Notes: a model not told the origin generated them from the sequence alone. A DNA stretch of 64,000 nucleotides from JAVBSN01 sp031556525 (GCA_031556525.1 JAVBSS010000019.1:44616-108615), one strand, 5' to 3'. Positions 36,392 to 45,555 are shown, numbered from the stretch's first letter. Translations and numbers: made by a program.

Positions 36392-36895
36392 ATGTTTAAA
36401 AACTTTTATCCAAGAGAGATGTACACAACTACATATGATATAGATTTTCAGAAATATTATGATAAAGGATATAAGGGAGTTGTGTTTGATATAGATAATA
36501 CATTAGTACCTCATAATGCTGAGGTTGATGACACCGCTAAGGATTTTATTAGGAAATTAAAACAAATGGGTTTTGAGGTATGTCTGTTATCAAATAATAA
36601 TGAAGAGAGGGTTTCTGTATTTGCAAGTAAGCTAGATGTCAAATTCATACATAAGGCATGGAAGCCATCTAGAAAAGGATATGTTAGGGCAATGGATGTA
36701 CTAGGTACAGATATAGAAAATACTCTATTTGTTGGAGATCAAATATTTACAGATGTATGGGGTGCGAATAGAACAGGAATATACAGTCTATTAGTAAGAC
36801 CGCTTAATCCTAAGGAAGAGATACAGATTGTGTTAAAAAGAATTCCAGAAAAGTATATAATACGTAGATTCCAGAAGCGACAGAATGTAAAATAG
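36392..36895 (+). CDS. yqeG: YqeG-family HAD phosphatase
   Basis: The 167-aa protein is a HAD superfamily class IIIA phosphatase. The DxD nucleophile motif is FDIDNTLVP (D33, D35), motif II is LLSNN, and motif III/IV are KPSRKGY and FVGDQIFTDVWGANR. It matches the YqeG family, whose physiological substrate in most Firmicutes is not settled. As in Bacillus, it lies upstream of aroE, although yqeH is missing between them. Confidence 0.9.
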   Translation: MFKNFYPREMYTTTYDIDFQKYYDKGYKGVVFDIDNTLVPHNAEVDDTAKDFIRKLKQMGFEVCLLSNNNEERVSVFASKLDVKFIHKAWKPSRKGYVRAMDVLGTDIENTLFVGDQIFTDVWGANRTGIYSLLVRPLNPKEEIQIVLKRIPEKYIIRRFQKRQNVK

Positions 36896-36972
36896 TAATA
36901 GATGAGCTATAATTATTAGATAACGTATAAGAAATAGGCAAATATAGATATATAGTTAGAGGAGAATTACTT

Positions 36973-38364
36973 ATGAATATAGATGGAAACACAAGACTAC
37001 TAGGCTTAATAGGTAATCCTATAGAGCATACAATGTCACCGATAATTCATAATACAATTAGTGATAGTAAGGATATTAATAATGTATATGTGCCATTTAG
37101 AGTAGAAGATAATAGTTTATCTGATGCTATACAGGGGGCGTATGCACTAAATATATTAGGACTTAATATAACAGTTCCGTATAAGAATGAGGTTATTAAG
37201 GAGTTAGTAGATATTGATGATACTGCTAAGCACATAAAGGCTGTAAATACATTGGTTAGAACACAGACTGGTTATAAGGGTTATAATACAGATATGTTAG
37301 GGTTGTTAAGAGCGATAACTGCAGAAGACATATACCTAGAGGATAGAAATATAATTATCTTAGGGGCAGGAGGAGCTGCAAGGGCTGTGGCATATATGTG
37401 TCTTGTTGAGAGAGCAAGTAAGGTATACATTTTAAATAGGACGCTTGATAATGCAGTTAGTATTGTCGAAGATATGAAAAATATTTCAGATAAAAACACC
37501 ACTTTGTTTGAAGCTATGGATATGGATAGATATAGTTTACTTGATGATGATAAATATATTGTCTTTCAGACAACTTCAGTGGGATTATCTCCAAATAATA
37601 ATAGATGTATAATAGATGATAAGGAATTCTATAAAAATGTAGAAATAGGAATTGATCTAATATATAACCCAGCGGTAACACGTTTTATGGAACTAGTACA
37701 GGACGCTGGTGGTAGAGCTATTAATGGATTGAAAATGCTTCTGTATCAAGGAGTAATTGCGTATGAGTTATGGAATGATGTACAAGTAAGTGACGATTTA
37801 TGTGATGATATATATATAAAATTATATAGAAATATACATGGGATTAATGACAATGTAGTTTTGATTGGTTATATGGGTTCAGGTAAGACTACAGTAGGGA
37901 AAGCACTAGCAAAGAGTATGGGATATAATTTTATAGATACAGATGCATTAATTGAAGAGATGGAAGATATGCCTATTAGTAGTATTTTTGAAGTCAAGGG
38001 TGAGGAGTATTTTAGAAAACTGGAGACGTCGGTTATTAGAAATCTGACTAGAACTACGAGAAAAACAATATTTTCTACAGGTGGAGGTTTACCTGTAAAT
38101 AGAATAAATGCCAATCTTATAAAACAATTAGGCGCAGTAATATATCTTAAGGCTGATGTCGATACTATTTGGAAGAGAGTGAGATATAGCACAACAAGAC
38201 CCATACTAAATTGTGAAGATCCATATAATAAAATTATAGATACACTTGGATATAGGGAGAGCTTTTATAATTATGCAAGTGATTATACTATTAGTGTTGA
38301 TAATGTAGATGTTAAGGAGATTGTTGATAACATAATGCGAATGATATCTGATAAAGATATCTAA
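36973..38364 (+). CDS. Shikimate dehydrogenase-shikimate kinase fusion (AroE-AroK)
   Basis: This 463-aa bifunctional protein covers two consecutive steps of the shikimate pathway. Residues 1-285 are AroE: SPIIHN substrate motif, catalytic K71 (VPYKNE) and D107 (NTD), and the NADP-binding GAGGAARA at 131-138. Residues about 293-463 are AroK: P-loop GYMGSGKT at 299-306, DTDALIE, the FSTGGGLP block and the RP lid motif. Both halves look intact. aroQ, the preceding step of the pathway, follows downstream. The 3' end lies in a 64-base tandem duplication. Confidence 0.92.
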   Translation: MNIDGNTRLLGLIGNPIEHTMSPIIHNTISDSKDINNVYVPFRVEDNSLSDAIQGAYALNILGLNITVPYKNEVIKELVDIDDTAKHIKAVNTLVRTQTGYKGYNTDMLGLLRAITAEDIYLEDRNIIILGAGGAARAVAYMCLVERASKVYILNRTLDNAVSIVEDMKNISDKNTTLFEAMDMDRYSLLDDDKYIVFQTTSVGLSPNNNRCIIDDKEFYKNVEIGIDLIYNPAVTRFMELVQDAGGRAINGLKMLLYQGVIAYELWNDVQVSDDLCDDIYIKLYRNIHGINDNVVLIGYMGSGKTTVGKALAKSMGYNFIDTDALIEEMEDMPISSIFEVKGEEYFRKLETSVIRNLTRTTRKTIFSTGGGLPVNRINANLIKQLGAVIYLKADVDTIWKRVRYSTTRPILNCEDPYNKIIDTLGYRESFYNYASDYTISVDNVDVKEIVDNIMRMISDKDI

Positions 38365-38486
38365 TGAAAGTAGAGTATATCTATAAATATTTAATGAAGT
38401 TAGAAGGTAATTATAAAAAGATATCTAATGAAAGTAGAGTATATCTATAAAAATATTTAATGAAGTTAGAAGGTAATTATAAAAAG
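38357..38486 (+). repeat. Tandem 64/66-base direct repeat
   Basis: The segment 38357-38420 is repeated at 38421-38486 with only two extra A bases in an A-run; a few bases of a third copy follow. The first copy includes the last codons and stop of the aroE-aroK gene. The near identity suggests a recent duplication. No hairpin or promoter is obvious in the unit. Confidence 0.9.
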
Positions 38487-38525
38487 ACATCTAATAATAA
38501 TTAGATAGTATGAAAGGGAGATAAT

Positions 38526-38969
38526 ATGAGAATATTAGTTATTAATGGTCCGAATATAAATTTTCTTGGTATAAGGGAGAAAGGAATATATGGACAAGAG
38601 GATTATGAATACCTTTGTAATATGATATATGACAAAGCGGCAACAATGAATGTTGATATTGAGATATTTCAAGATAATGGTGAAGGGAAAATAATTGATA
38701 AGATTCAAGAGGCATACCAAGACAAGGTTGATGGTATAGTTATTAATCCAGGAGCATATACACATTATAGTTATGCAATAAGAGATGCATTAGCATCTGT
38801 TTCTATGCCAATAATAGAAGTACATATATCTAATGTGCATAAGAGAGAAGAGTTCAGACATACATCTGTTACAGCACCAATATGCACAGGACAGGTTGTA
38901 GGATTAGGTCTTAATGGATATTTATATGCAATGGATGCTATTGCAAATATTTTAGAAGATAAGAGATAA
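38526..38969 (+). CDS. aroQ: Type II 3-dehydroquinate dehydratase
   Basis: AroQ removes water from 3-dehydroquinate to give 3-dehydroshikimate, the substrate of the upstream AroE domain. The 147-aa length and the motifs INGPNINFLG, INPGAYTHYS, EVHISN and the HTSVTAP block are those of the type II enzyme. AAAGGGAG precedes the ATG. The stop codon is 4 bases before the peptidase gene. Confidence 0.95.
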   Translation: MRILVINGPNINFLGIREKGIYGQEDYEYLCNMIYDKAATMNVDIEIFQDNGEGKIIDKIQEAYQDKVDGIVINPGAYTHYSYAIRDALASVSMPIIEVHISNVHKREEFRHTSVTAPICTGQVVGLGLNGYLYAMDAIANILEDKR

Positions 38970-38973
38970 GTAT

Positions 38974-40038
38974 ATGAGAGTTAATAGATTAAGAGAATTA
39001 TTTGGGCAATTGAAGATAGATGCTATTTTGATAACTGATAAGTATAATATGAATTATTTTTCGGGTTATACTGGCGGAGAAGGATATATATTAGTGACAG
39101 ATAGAAGTATGTATATATTTACAGATTCTAGATATATAGAACAAGCTTCTTTGGAAAGTACAGAATCAATAGTGTATGATGTGGGTAATAATTCTTATAG
39201 TAAGTTGGTTAAGAGTATTATAGATGAATGTGGCATTAAGTCACTTGGTTTTGAGAATCTTAATATTGGATATAATCCATATTTTCAATTAAATAAGGTG
39301 TGTACAGATACGAACTTTGTACCTATGGATAATAAAATAAATGTATTAAGATGTGTAAAATCTAATGAAGAAATTGAATTGATTAGAAGGGCTGAGGCTG
39401 TTGGAGACAAGGCATATTCTCATATACTAGATTATATTATCGAAGGAGTATCAGAGAGGGATATTGCAGTAGAACTTGAGTATTTTATGAAGAAATCGGG
39501 TGCAGATGGATTAAGTTTTGATACAATTGTTGCTTCGGGAAGTAATTCCTCAATGCCACATGCAATGGTTACAGATAAGAAAATATCGGCTGGAGATTTT
39601 GTTACAATGGATTTTGGGTGTATATATAAGGGATATTGTTCTGATATGACAAGAACGGTAGCCTTGTCTGGTTGCAGTAAAGAGCAAGAGAATATATATG
39701 ATATTGTATTGGAAGCACAAGAAGAAGCTCTTAGTGAAATAAAACCAGGTATACCTTGTAATTATATTGATTCTATAGCTAGAGATATTATTAGTGATGC
39801 AGGTTATGGAGAATATTTCGGACATGGACTCGGGCATGGAGTTGGATTGTATATTCATGAAGAACCTAGATTTTCGCCAAAATGTGATGTGATATTAGAA
39901 CCTAATATGATTATTACGGTTGAACCAGGTATATATTTACCAGGAAAATTTGGCGTTAGAATAGAAGATTTAGTAGTAGTTACAGAGGATGGATATGAAA
40001 ATTTGACTAATTCTTATAAGGAACTTACAATTATATAA
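38974..40038 (+). CDS. M24-family Xaa-Pro aminopeptidase
   Basis: The 354-aa protein has a creatinase-like N-terminal domain (residues 1-125) and a pita-bread metallopeptidase domain. Metal ligands are visible in order: D of MDFG, D of SDMTRT, H of HGLGHGVG, E of EPGIY and E of RIED. It removes N-terminal residues preceding proline, or cleaves Xaa-Pro dipeptides; the sequence does not decide between PepP- and PepQ-type use. It lies just upstream of efp, a common arrangement linked to proline metabolism in translation. Confidence 0.9.
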   Translation: MRVNRLRELFGQLKIDAILITDKYNMNYFSGYTGGEGYILVTDRSMYIFTDSRYIEQASLESTESIVYDVGNNSYSKLVKSIIDECGIKSLGFENLNIGYNPYFQLNKVCTDTNFVPMDNKINVLRCVKSNEEIELIRRAEAVGDKAYSHILDYIIEGVSERDIAVELEYFMKKSGADGLSFDTIVASGSNSSMPHAMVTDKKISAGDFVTMDFGCIYKGYCSDMTRTVALSGCSKEQENIYDIVLEAQEEALSEIKPGIPCNYIDSIARDIISDAGYGEYFGHGLGHGVGLYIHEEPRFSPKCDVILEPNMIITVEPGIYLPGKFGVRIEDLVVVTEDGYENLTNSYKELTII

Positions 40039-40145
40039 GCTATGAAAATTCTATAATTATGTTGTTTTGAATTGTATTTTTGGAGTTTAGAGACAATGTT
40101 TTTATGAATATATAAGTAGATATATGTATGTTTATAAAAAAATAG

Positions 40146-40174
40146 TTGAAATGTAAGTTTATTTATTATAAAAT
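40146..40174 (+). promoter_or_regulatory. Sigma-A-type promoter of efp
   Basis: TTGAAA at 40146-40151 and TAAAAT at 40169-40174 have 17-base spacing, about 40 bases before the efp start. Confidence 0.6.
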
Positions 40175-40214
40175 GTTGGTTATGAGATGATTTTTATTAA
40201 GGAGGATATTATTA

Positions 40215-40772
40215 ATGATATCAGCAGGAGATTTTAAAAACGGTGTAACAATTGAGTATGAAGGAAATATATTTCAAATAATTGACTTTCAACATGTTAA
40301 GCCTGGTAAAGGTGCAGCGTTCGTTAGAACAAAGCTTAGAAATATTAAGAACGGTGGAGTTATAGAGAAGACTTTCCGTCCTACAGAGAAATGCCCTAAG
40401 GCTCATATTGATAGAAAAGATATGCAGTATCTATATTCAGATGGTGAATTATATCACTTTATGGATACAGAGACATATGATCAAATAGCACTTAACCAAG
40501 ATGCAATCGGTGATTCTTTAAAATTCGTAAAAGAAAACGATATGGTTAAAGTTAATTCACATAATGGTAATGTATTTGCTATTGAGCCACCACTATTTGT
40601 TGAGTTAGAGATTACAGAGTGTGAACCAGGTGTTAAGGGTGATACTGCTCAAGGCGCAACTAAGCCATGTACAGTTGAGACAGGTGCAATATTATATGTT
40701 CCTTTATTTGTTAACCAAGGTGATGTAATTAAGATTGATACAAGAACAGGCGAATATTTATCAAGAGCATAA
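40215..40772 (+). CDS. efp: Elongation factor P
   Basis: EF-P binds stalled ribosomes and promotes peptide bonds at consecutive prolines. The 185-aa protein has the three expected domains; the loop that reaches the P-site tRNA carries K32 in VKPGKGAAF, a lysine usually modified in bacteria. AAGGAGG precedes the ATG. It has its own promoter and a downstream terminator, so it is expressed separately from spoIIIA. Confidence 0.96.
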   Translation: MISAGDFKNGVTIEYEGNIFQIIDFQHVKPGKGAAFVRTKLRNIKNGGVIEKTFRPTEKCPKAHIDRKDMQYLYSDGELYHFMDTETYDQIALNQDAIGDSLKFVKENDMVKVNSHNGNVFAIEPPLFVELEITECEPGVKGDTAQGATKPCTVETGAILYVPLFVNQGDVIKIDTRTGEYLSRA

Positions 40773-40782
40773 TATGTATTAG

Positions 40783-40811
40783 CTGACGAGTTCGGCTATA
40801 GCCTGTATAAT
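40783..40811 (+). promoter_or_regulatory. Possible promoter between efp and its terminator
   Basis: CTGACG at 40783-40788 and TATAAT at 40806-40811 have 17-base spacing. Only a terminator (40834-40877) follows, so if active it would make a transcript of about 60 bases. The -35 matches only 4 of 6. Confidence 0.35.
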
Positions 40812-40833
40812 GCTAATGAAATTTGAATGGTTA

Positions 40834-40877
40834 GGCTATAAACAAATCAATTATTTTGATTTGTTTATAGCCTTTTT
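40834..40877 (+). terminator. Strong intrinsic terminator after efp
   Basis: A perfect 17-bp stem (40834-40850 with 40856-40872), a 5-base loop and then TTTTT. It isolates efp from the spoIIIA operon. Confidence 0.95.
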
Positions 40878-40944
40878 GTATTTCCAATAAAATTATGTTT
40901 TAGGTGAAGAATATTACTTTGTGAGACTATTTGTTATTATTTTA

Positions 40945-40973
40945 GTTCTATTTCTAGGACAACTTCATATATT
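40945..40973 (+). promoter_or_regulatory. Candidate SigE-type promoter of spoIIIA
   Basis: GTTCTATT at 40945-40952, 13 bases, then CATATATT at 40966-40973, partial matches to the SigE consensus. SigE drives spoIIIA in Bacillus. The transcript would start close to the AGGAG ribosome site. It shares CTATT-13-CATA with the sigK candidate. Confidence 0.4.
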
Positions 40974-40992
40974 TAGAAAAAGGAGTGGTGCT

Positions 40993-41958
40993 ATGAATAA
41001 GGAAAATGAGATACTAAAAATATTATCGAATAAGCTGAAAAATTTATTGATTACAGCAAAACTGGATTATAACAAGCTACAAGAATTAAGGCTTAGAGTT
41101 AATGAGCCTTTTATTATTGTGTATGATAGTAAGGAATTCTTCGTAAATACAGAAGGATCATTAACTAACAAAAGTTATGATGCTTACATAGTAAATTCTT
41201 GTGATATTAGAGATACGTTAGAATTTATAAGTAATTATTCATTATATGCATATGAGGATGAAATAAGGCAAGGATTTATAACTATTCAAGGTGGGCCTAG
41301 AGTGGGAATCGCAGGAAAAGTAGTAATGGAAAATGGAAAAATAAAAAGTGTAAGGCATATTTCTTTCATAAATATTAGAATGTCGCATCAAATAAAAGGA
41401 TGCTCAGATCAGGTTATTGATTACGTAGCAAATAATAATCAAGTTGCACATACATTAATTATATCACCGCCAAGATGTGGTAAGACAACCCTGCTTAGAG
41501 ACTTGATAAGATCGCTATCTAATGGAGAAAATGATAGATCAGGATTTACGGTAGGGGTAATTGATGAAAGATCGGAAATAGGGGCTTGTTTTAGAGGGAC
41601 ACCTCAAAATGATGTAGGTATAAGAACTGACATATTAGATTGTTGTCCTAAGGTTGATGGTATGCTTATGTTAATTAGATCTATGTCACCGCAAATTATT
41701 GCAGTTGACGAAATAGGAAGCAGAGAAGATATTGAAGCAATAGAGTATGTAATTAATTCCGGCTGTAAGATACTAGCTACTGTACATGGCAATTCCATTG
41801 ATGATATTAAGAACAAGCCTGTACTTAGAAAGCTAGTTGAAGAGAAAATGTTTGAAAGATATATTGTATTAAACAATGAATTTAAAGTTGGGCATATTGA
41901 AAGTGTTTTTGATGCTAGAGGAAATAGATTATACGGAGATGATAGATATGCTAGTTAA
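40993..41958 (+). CDS. spoIIIAA: Stage III sporulation protein AA, ATPase
   Basis: SpoIIIAA is the ATPase of the SpoIIIA-SpoIIQ channel between mother cell and forespore, related to secretion ATPases. The 321-aa protein has Walker A SPPRCGKTT near 158-166 and Walker B IIAVDEIG. The ATG at 40993 follows AGGAG by 7 bases; an upstream in-frame GTG at 40921 lies within the promoter region and is rejected. It overlaps spoIIIAB by 11 bases, implying translational coupling. Confidence 0.95.
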   Translation: MNKENEILKILSNKLKNLLITAKLDYNKLQELRLRVNEPFIIVYDSKEFFVNTEGSLTNKSYDAYIVNSCDIRDTLEFISNYSLYAYEDEIRQGFITIQGGPRVGIAGKVVMENGKIKSVRHISFINIRMSHQIKGCSDQVIDYVANNNQVAHTLIISPPRCGKTTLLRDLIRSLSNGENDRSGFTVGVIDERSEIGACFRGTPQNDVGIRTDILDCCPKVDGMLMLIRSMSPQIIAVDEIGSREDIEAIEYVINSGCKILATVHGNSIDDIKNKPVLRKLVEEKMFERYIVLNNEFKVGHIESVFDARGNRLYGDDRYAS

Positions 41959-42469
41959 AATAATTGGATCAGCTATAGTTATTTTATCAGGGTTCCTAGG
42001 TGGTCGTTATATTAGTCTTACTAATACATTAAGATTAGAAGAACTGCATTTATTAAAAGAAATAATGATTCTATTAAAAGGAGAAATTAGATATAGTATA
42101 ACTCCTTTGCCAGAAGCATTTATTAGAGTTGGTGAAAAAGAAAATAATGCTTATGGAAAATGGTTTGTAAATATGGGAGAAAGATTATCAGAATATAATG
42201 GAACTAATATTAAGGATGTATGGTGTGAGGAATTAGAGAAAATAGGACAAGATACATATCTAAATAGTAAAGACAAAAAAATGTTGGAATCCATTGGTAC
42301 AAGCATAGGTTTTTTGGATAAAGAAATGCAAATAAATGCAATAGAATTGTATCTTGAGCAATTAGAAAATATGATTGAACAAACTAATGCAACTATTGGA
42401 GAAAAACTTAAACTATATAATGTATTAGGAATAATGTTAGGAATATTGGTAGTAATAGTTCTTATATAA
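41948..42469 (+). CDS. spoIIIAB: Stage III sporulation protein AB
   Basis: The 173-aa protein matches SpoIIIAB, a GspF/PilC-like membrane component of the channel. It has an N-terminal membrane segment (VKIIGSAIVILSGFLGGRYI), a helical soluble part and a C-terminal membrane segment. The ATG at 41948 has GGAG 9 bases upstream and sits inside the end of spoIIIAA. Confidence 0.93.
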   Translation: MLVKIIGSAIVILSGFLGGRYISLTNTLRLEELHLLKEIMILLKGEIRYSITPLPEAFIRVGEKENNAYGKWFVNMGERLSEYNGTNIKDVWCEELEKIGQDTYLNSKDKKMLESIGTSIGFLDKEMQINAIELYLEQLENMIEQTNATIGEKLKLYNVLGIMLGILVVIVLI

Positions 42470-42483
42470 ATATGGAGGAAACT

Positions 42484-42678
42484 ATGACAATACAATTAAT
42501 ATTTAAAATAGCTGCTGTAGGAATTATTGTTGCCATTTTAAATCAAGTTTTAAAACATTCAGGAAGAGATGAACAAGCTTTTTTGGTTAGCTTGGCGGGG
42601 CTTATTATTGTATTAACATGGATTATTCCTTACATATATGATTTGTTTGATAGCATATCGTTATTGTTTAATATGTAA
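42484..42678 (+). CDS. spoIIIAC: Stage III sporulation protein AC
   Basis: This is a 64-aa protein with two membrane segments, a normal size for SpoIIIAC (LIFKIAAVGIIVAILNQVLK and the HSGRDEQAFLVSLAG linker). The ATG at 42484 follows GGAGG by 5 bases; the in-frame ATG at 42472 lies before that site. It is part of the membrane base of the channel. Confidence 0.93.
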   Translation: MTIQLIFKIAAVGIIVAILNQVLKHSGRDEQAFLVSLAGLIIVLTWIIPYIYDLFDSISLLFNM

Positions 42679-42689
42679 GGGGGAGCGTT

Positions 42690-43076
42690 ATGACAATTAT
42701 CAAGTTAGGGATAATAGCAGTTATAACAGTTTTAATAGCCCTTAAACTAAAGAGTTATAATCCTTCGTTCAGTAGTTATTTAAGCCTAGCCTTATGCATA
42801 TTTATATTATTTTTTGTGTTTGATAGATTAAAAATTATAGTTGAGTTAATAGAAAAACTATCTAGCAATATTTCTATTGATAAAACATATATAGAAGTTT
42901 TATTCAAGTTAATAGGAGTAGCATATATATGTGAATTTTCATCTAGTATGTGTAAGGATGCAGGATATAGTGCTATTGCAGGACAAATTGAGACTGCAGG
43001 AAAATTAAGTATGCTGGTAATAAGTATGCCAATAGTATTTGCAATTATTGATACAGTTAATGCTTTCTTATATTGA
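42690..43076 (+). CDS. spoIIIAD: Stage III sporulation protein AD
   Basis: The 128-aa protein has about three to four membrane segments and the conserved IAGQIETAGK block near residue 95, typical of SpoIIIAD. GGGGAG precedes the ATG. It works with SpoIIIAC and SpoIIIAE in the mother-cell membrane. Confidence 0.93.
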   Translation: MTIIKLGIIAVITVLIALKLKSYNPSFSSYLSLALCIFILFFVFDRLKIIVELIEKLSSNISIDKTYIEVLFKLIGVAYICEFSSSMCKDAGYSAIAGQIETAGKLSMLVISMPIVFAIIDTVNAFLY

Positions 43077-43083
43077 GGTTAAT

Positions 43084-44346
43084 ATGTGTAGTTTAATGAT
43101 AATATGTGTAAATGTAATTTTATTTATAACTAATATAAATTTTAATCAAAATATATTGGATAGTAAAGAATTTTATATTTATCAAAATTTAATAGATAAT
43201 ACTGAAATGTATGCCTATAAAAATTTAATAAGAAATAGTAATATTCACATTTATCAAGAATCAATATGTGACAATATAGATTATATTAGTAAAAGCGTAA
43301 TAGAAAATGATATAAGTTATATTAATTCAATATATGAAGATGATTATGATTTTTCTGACCTTGATGGATTTAGTGATAATGTGTATTCTGAAATATTTAG
43401 TTATCTTATAATGGGACAAGTAGATAGTGCATTAACCTTATGTAAGGATGCAATTATTAATGATGTAACCAAAGAACTTATACAAAATAAAAAGATTTTA
43501 GCACAAATAATAATTATAGTAATAATAGGAGCAATATTTTCTAACCTTTCAACTTCTTTTGCAGATGGATTTGCAGGAGAAAATGGATTTTATGTCACAT
43601 ATTTGCTTATGATAGCAGTTTTATCTAATTCATATACATTGGCATATGACATTGCATATGATGCAGTTAGAGATATCTTAGACATTATGAAAAGTCTTAT
43701 TCCTGTATTTACTATGTCATTAGCGGCAACAGGAAATATCACAACATCAGTAGCTACATATAATTTACTAGTAATGGGAGTAGGAGCAACGCAGTGGTTG
43801 ATTCTAAATATTATATTACCATTAGTTAATATGTACGTATTATTAAGTCTTATAAATAACATTTCAACAGAAGATAGGTTTTCCAAATTATCAAATTTAA
43901 TAAAAAATATATGTGAATGGTCATTAAAATCAATAATGGCTTTAATAATAGGACTAAATACAATAAAAAGTATAGTAACACCTGCATTTGATTCGGTAAA
44001 AACACAAGCATTAGAAAAAAGTATTGCAGTAGCACCAGGTGGACAAATAGTAAGTGCATTTTCAAGTGTACTAATTGGTTCAAGTGTAATAATTAAAAAT
44101 GGCGTAGGTGTTGCAGGTATGTTAATACTTCTTGTTGTGGTGAGTGTTCCTTTAATAAAGCTACTTATATTTCTTATGGCATATAGGATATTAGCAGCTG
44201 CATTGCAACCCATTGCAGATAAAAGAATGGTACAAGGTCTACAATCTTTATCAGATGGCAATGGTCTATTAATGAAATCAGTAATGGCGGCAACCGTGCT
44301 ATTTGTATTATCTATCGCAATTGTTACAGTGGCTACAGGAGGTTAA
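43084..44346 (+). CDS. spoIIIAE: Stage III sporulation protein AE
   Basis: The 420-aa polytopic membrane protein matches SpoIIIAE, with an N-terminal membrane segment and several later ones (for example IIGAIFSNL and TVLFVLSIAIVTVAT). The ATG at 43084 is preferred: TGAGGT overlaps the spoIIIAD stop just upstream, whereas the ATG at 43039 lies inside spoIIIAD. The N-terminal extracytoplasmic region is rich in asparagine, isoleucine and tyrosine. Confidence 0.92.
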   Translation: MCSLMIICVNVILFITNINFNQNILDSKEFYIYQNLIDNTEMYAYKNLIRNSNIHIYQESICDNIDYISKSVIENDISYINSIYEDDYDFSDLDGFSDNVYSEIFSYLIMGQVDSALTLCKDAIINDVTKELIQNKKILAQIIIIVIIGAIFSNLSTSFADGFAGENGFYVTYLLMIAVLSNSYTLAYDIAYDAVRDILDIMKSLIPVFTMSLAATGNITTSVATYNLLVMGVGATQWLILNIILPLVNMYVLLSLINNISTEDRFSKLSNLIKNICEWSLKSIMALIIGLNTIKSIVTPAFDSVKTQALEKSIAVAPGGQIVSAFSSVLIGSSVIIKNGVGVAGMLILLVVVSVPLIKLLIFLMAYRILAAALQPIADKRMVQGLQSLSDGNGLLMKSVMAATVLFVLSIAIVTVATGG

Positions 44347-44388
44347 TAGTATGCATTATTAAAGAGTAGCTATAGGAGGGTAAGTTTA

Positions 44389-44931
44389 ATGTTATTGGTT
44401 AAAGAGTGGTTATCAAGTATAGTTATATTTGCTATTTTAGCTACAGTTGCAACAAATATATTGCCTAATAGTAATTATAAGAAGTATATTAAGTTATTTA
44501 TTGGACTTATGTTTATTGTTATTATAATTAGCCCTATTACTAAATATTTAAATGTTAATGAAGATATTGGATTTAATTATATATTAGAAGACTTTAGTGT
44601 TAACTATAGTTTGTATAGTAATAGCAAGGTTAAAGATGATAACTATACAAAAAAATTAGTAGAAACGTATGAAGAAAATGTTAGTGCAAATATCAAAGGA
44701 TATCTAAGTGACCAAGGTTATAACATTAAAAATGTGGAAGTGAAATCTGATGAAGAGGGACAAATTAATTCTATAGATATTGAGGTTGTAAGTGAGGAAT
44801 CTATATTAGAAGCATTTAATAATTCTAATGAGTCAGAGAACGTAGGTTTAAAAAATATTATAAAAACTTTGGTTTGTCAATTCTATAATGTAGATTCGGA
44901 TAATATAAATATAAAGATTAAGGAGATATAG
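44389..44931 (+). CDS. spoIIIAF: Stage III sporulation protein AF
   Basis: The 180-aa protein has two N-terminal membrane segments (about 8-25 and 32-50) followed by an extracytoplasmic ring-building-motif domain, as in SpoIIIAF. AGGAGGG lies 8 bases before the ATG. The stop abuts the spoIIIAG start. Confidence 0.92.
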   Translation: MLLVKEWLSSIVIFAILATVATNILPNSNYKKYIKLFIGLMFIVIIISPITKYLNVNEDIGFNYILEDFSVNYSLYSNSKVKDDNYTKKLVETYEENVSANIKGYLSDQGYNIKNVEVKSDEEGQINSIDIEVVSEESILEAFNNSNESENVGLKNIIKTLVCQFYNVDSDNINIKIKEI

Positions 44932-45555
44932 ATGAAGTCAAATAAAGATAATGTTGAAGAAGATAAATTAAATATTTTAAAAAAATTTGACTTGAAAAAA
45001 CTTTCACTTGATAAGATTGCTATTTTCTTCTTGATAGGAGTATTTTTACTTATAGTTACTATCCCAACAGATGGAGATTCTAAGAAAAAGGAAGAAAGTA
45101 CATCTTTAGATAAAGCTGTTACAGTATCGGACATATCTGAGACTAATTCTTCATATAATGAAGAATACATTACATATATGGAAACGAAACTTACTGAAGC
45201 ACTAGAAAAAGTAGAAGGCGTTGGAATGGTTAATGTAATGATAACCTTAAGGTCTTCTAAAGAATCTATTATTAACAAGGATAGTCCTTATGAACAAAGT
45301 ACAACGATAGAGAAAGGATCAGATGGTGAATCATTAGAAAACAACCAAATGAAAAGTGAAATACAAACAGTTTTAATTGAACAAGACGGAGAAACAATGC
45401 CATACGTTCTTAAGGAACTAGAACCTGAGATAAAAGGTGTGATTATAGTATGCCAAGGAGGAGATGATCCTCAAGTAGTAAATGATATTACAGAAGCGAT
45501 AGAAGCACTATTTAACATTTCTAGTTATAAGGTTAAAGTATTAAAAATGAAATAA
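44932..45555 (+). CDS. spoIIIAG: Stage III sporulation protein AG
   Basis: The 207-aa protein has a single membrane segment near 26-45 and an extracytoplasmic domain with the conserved EGVGMVNVMITL and GVIIVCQGGDDPQVVNDITEAI blocks. SpoIIIAG forms a large ring in the intermembrane space during engulfment. Confidence 0.94.
   Translation: MKSNKDNVEEDKLNILKKFDLKKLSLDKIAIFFLIGVFLLIVTIPTDGDSKKKEESTSLDKAVTVSDISETNSSYNEEYITYMETKLTEALEKVEGVGMVNVMITLRSSKESIINKDSPYEQSTTIEKGSDGESLENNQMKSEIQTVLIEQDGETMPYVLKELEPEIKGVIIVCQGGDDPQVVNDITEAIEALFNISSYKVKVLKMK

Noticed and set aside
40921..40992. N-terminal extension of SpoIIIAA
   Set aside because: It overlaps the candidate SigE promoter and lacks a ribosome site, while AGGAG precedes the ATG at 40993.
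43590..44261. 223-codon open frame on the reverse strand
   Set aside because: It lies opposite spoIIIAE, has no ribosome site and no recognisable protein; it is a shadow of the coding strand.
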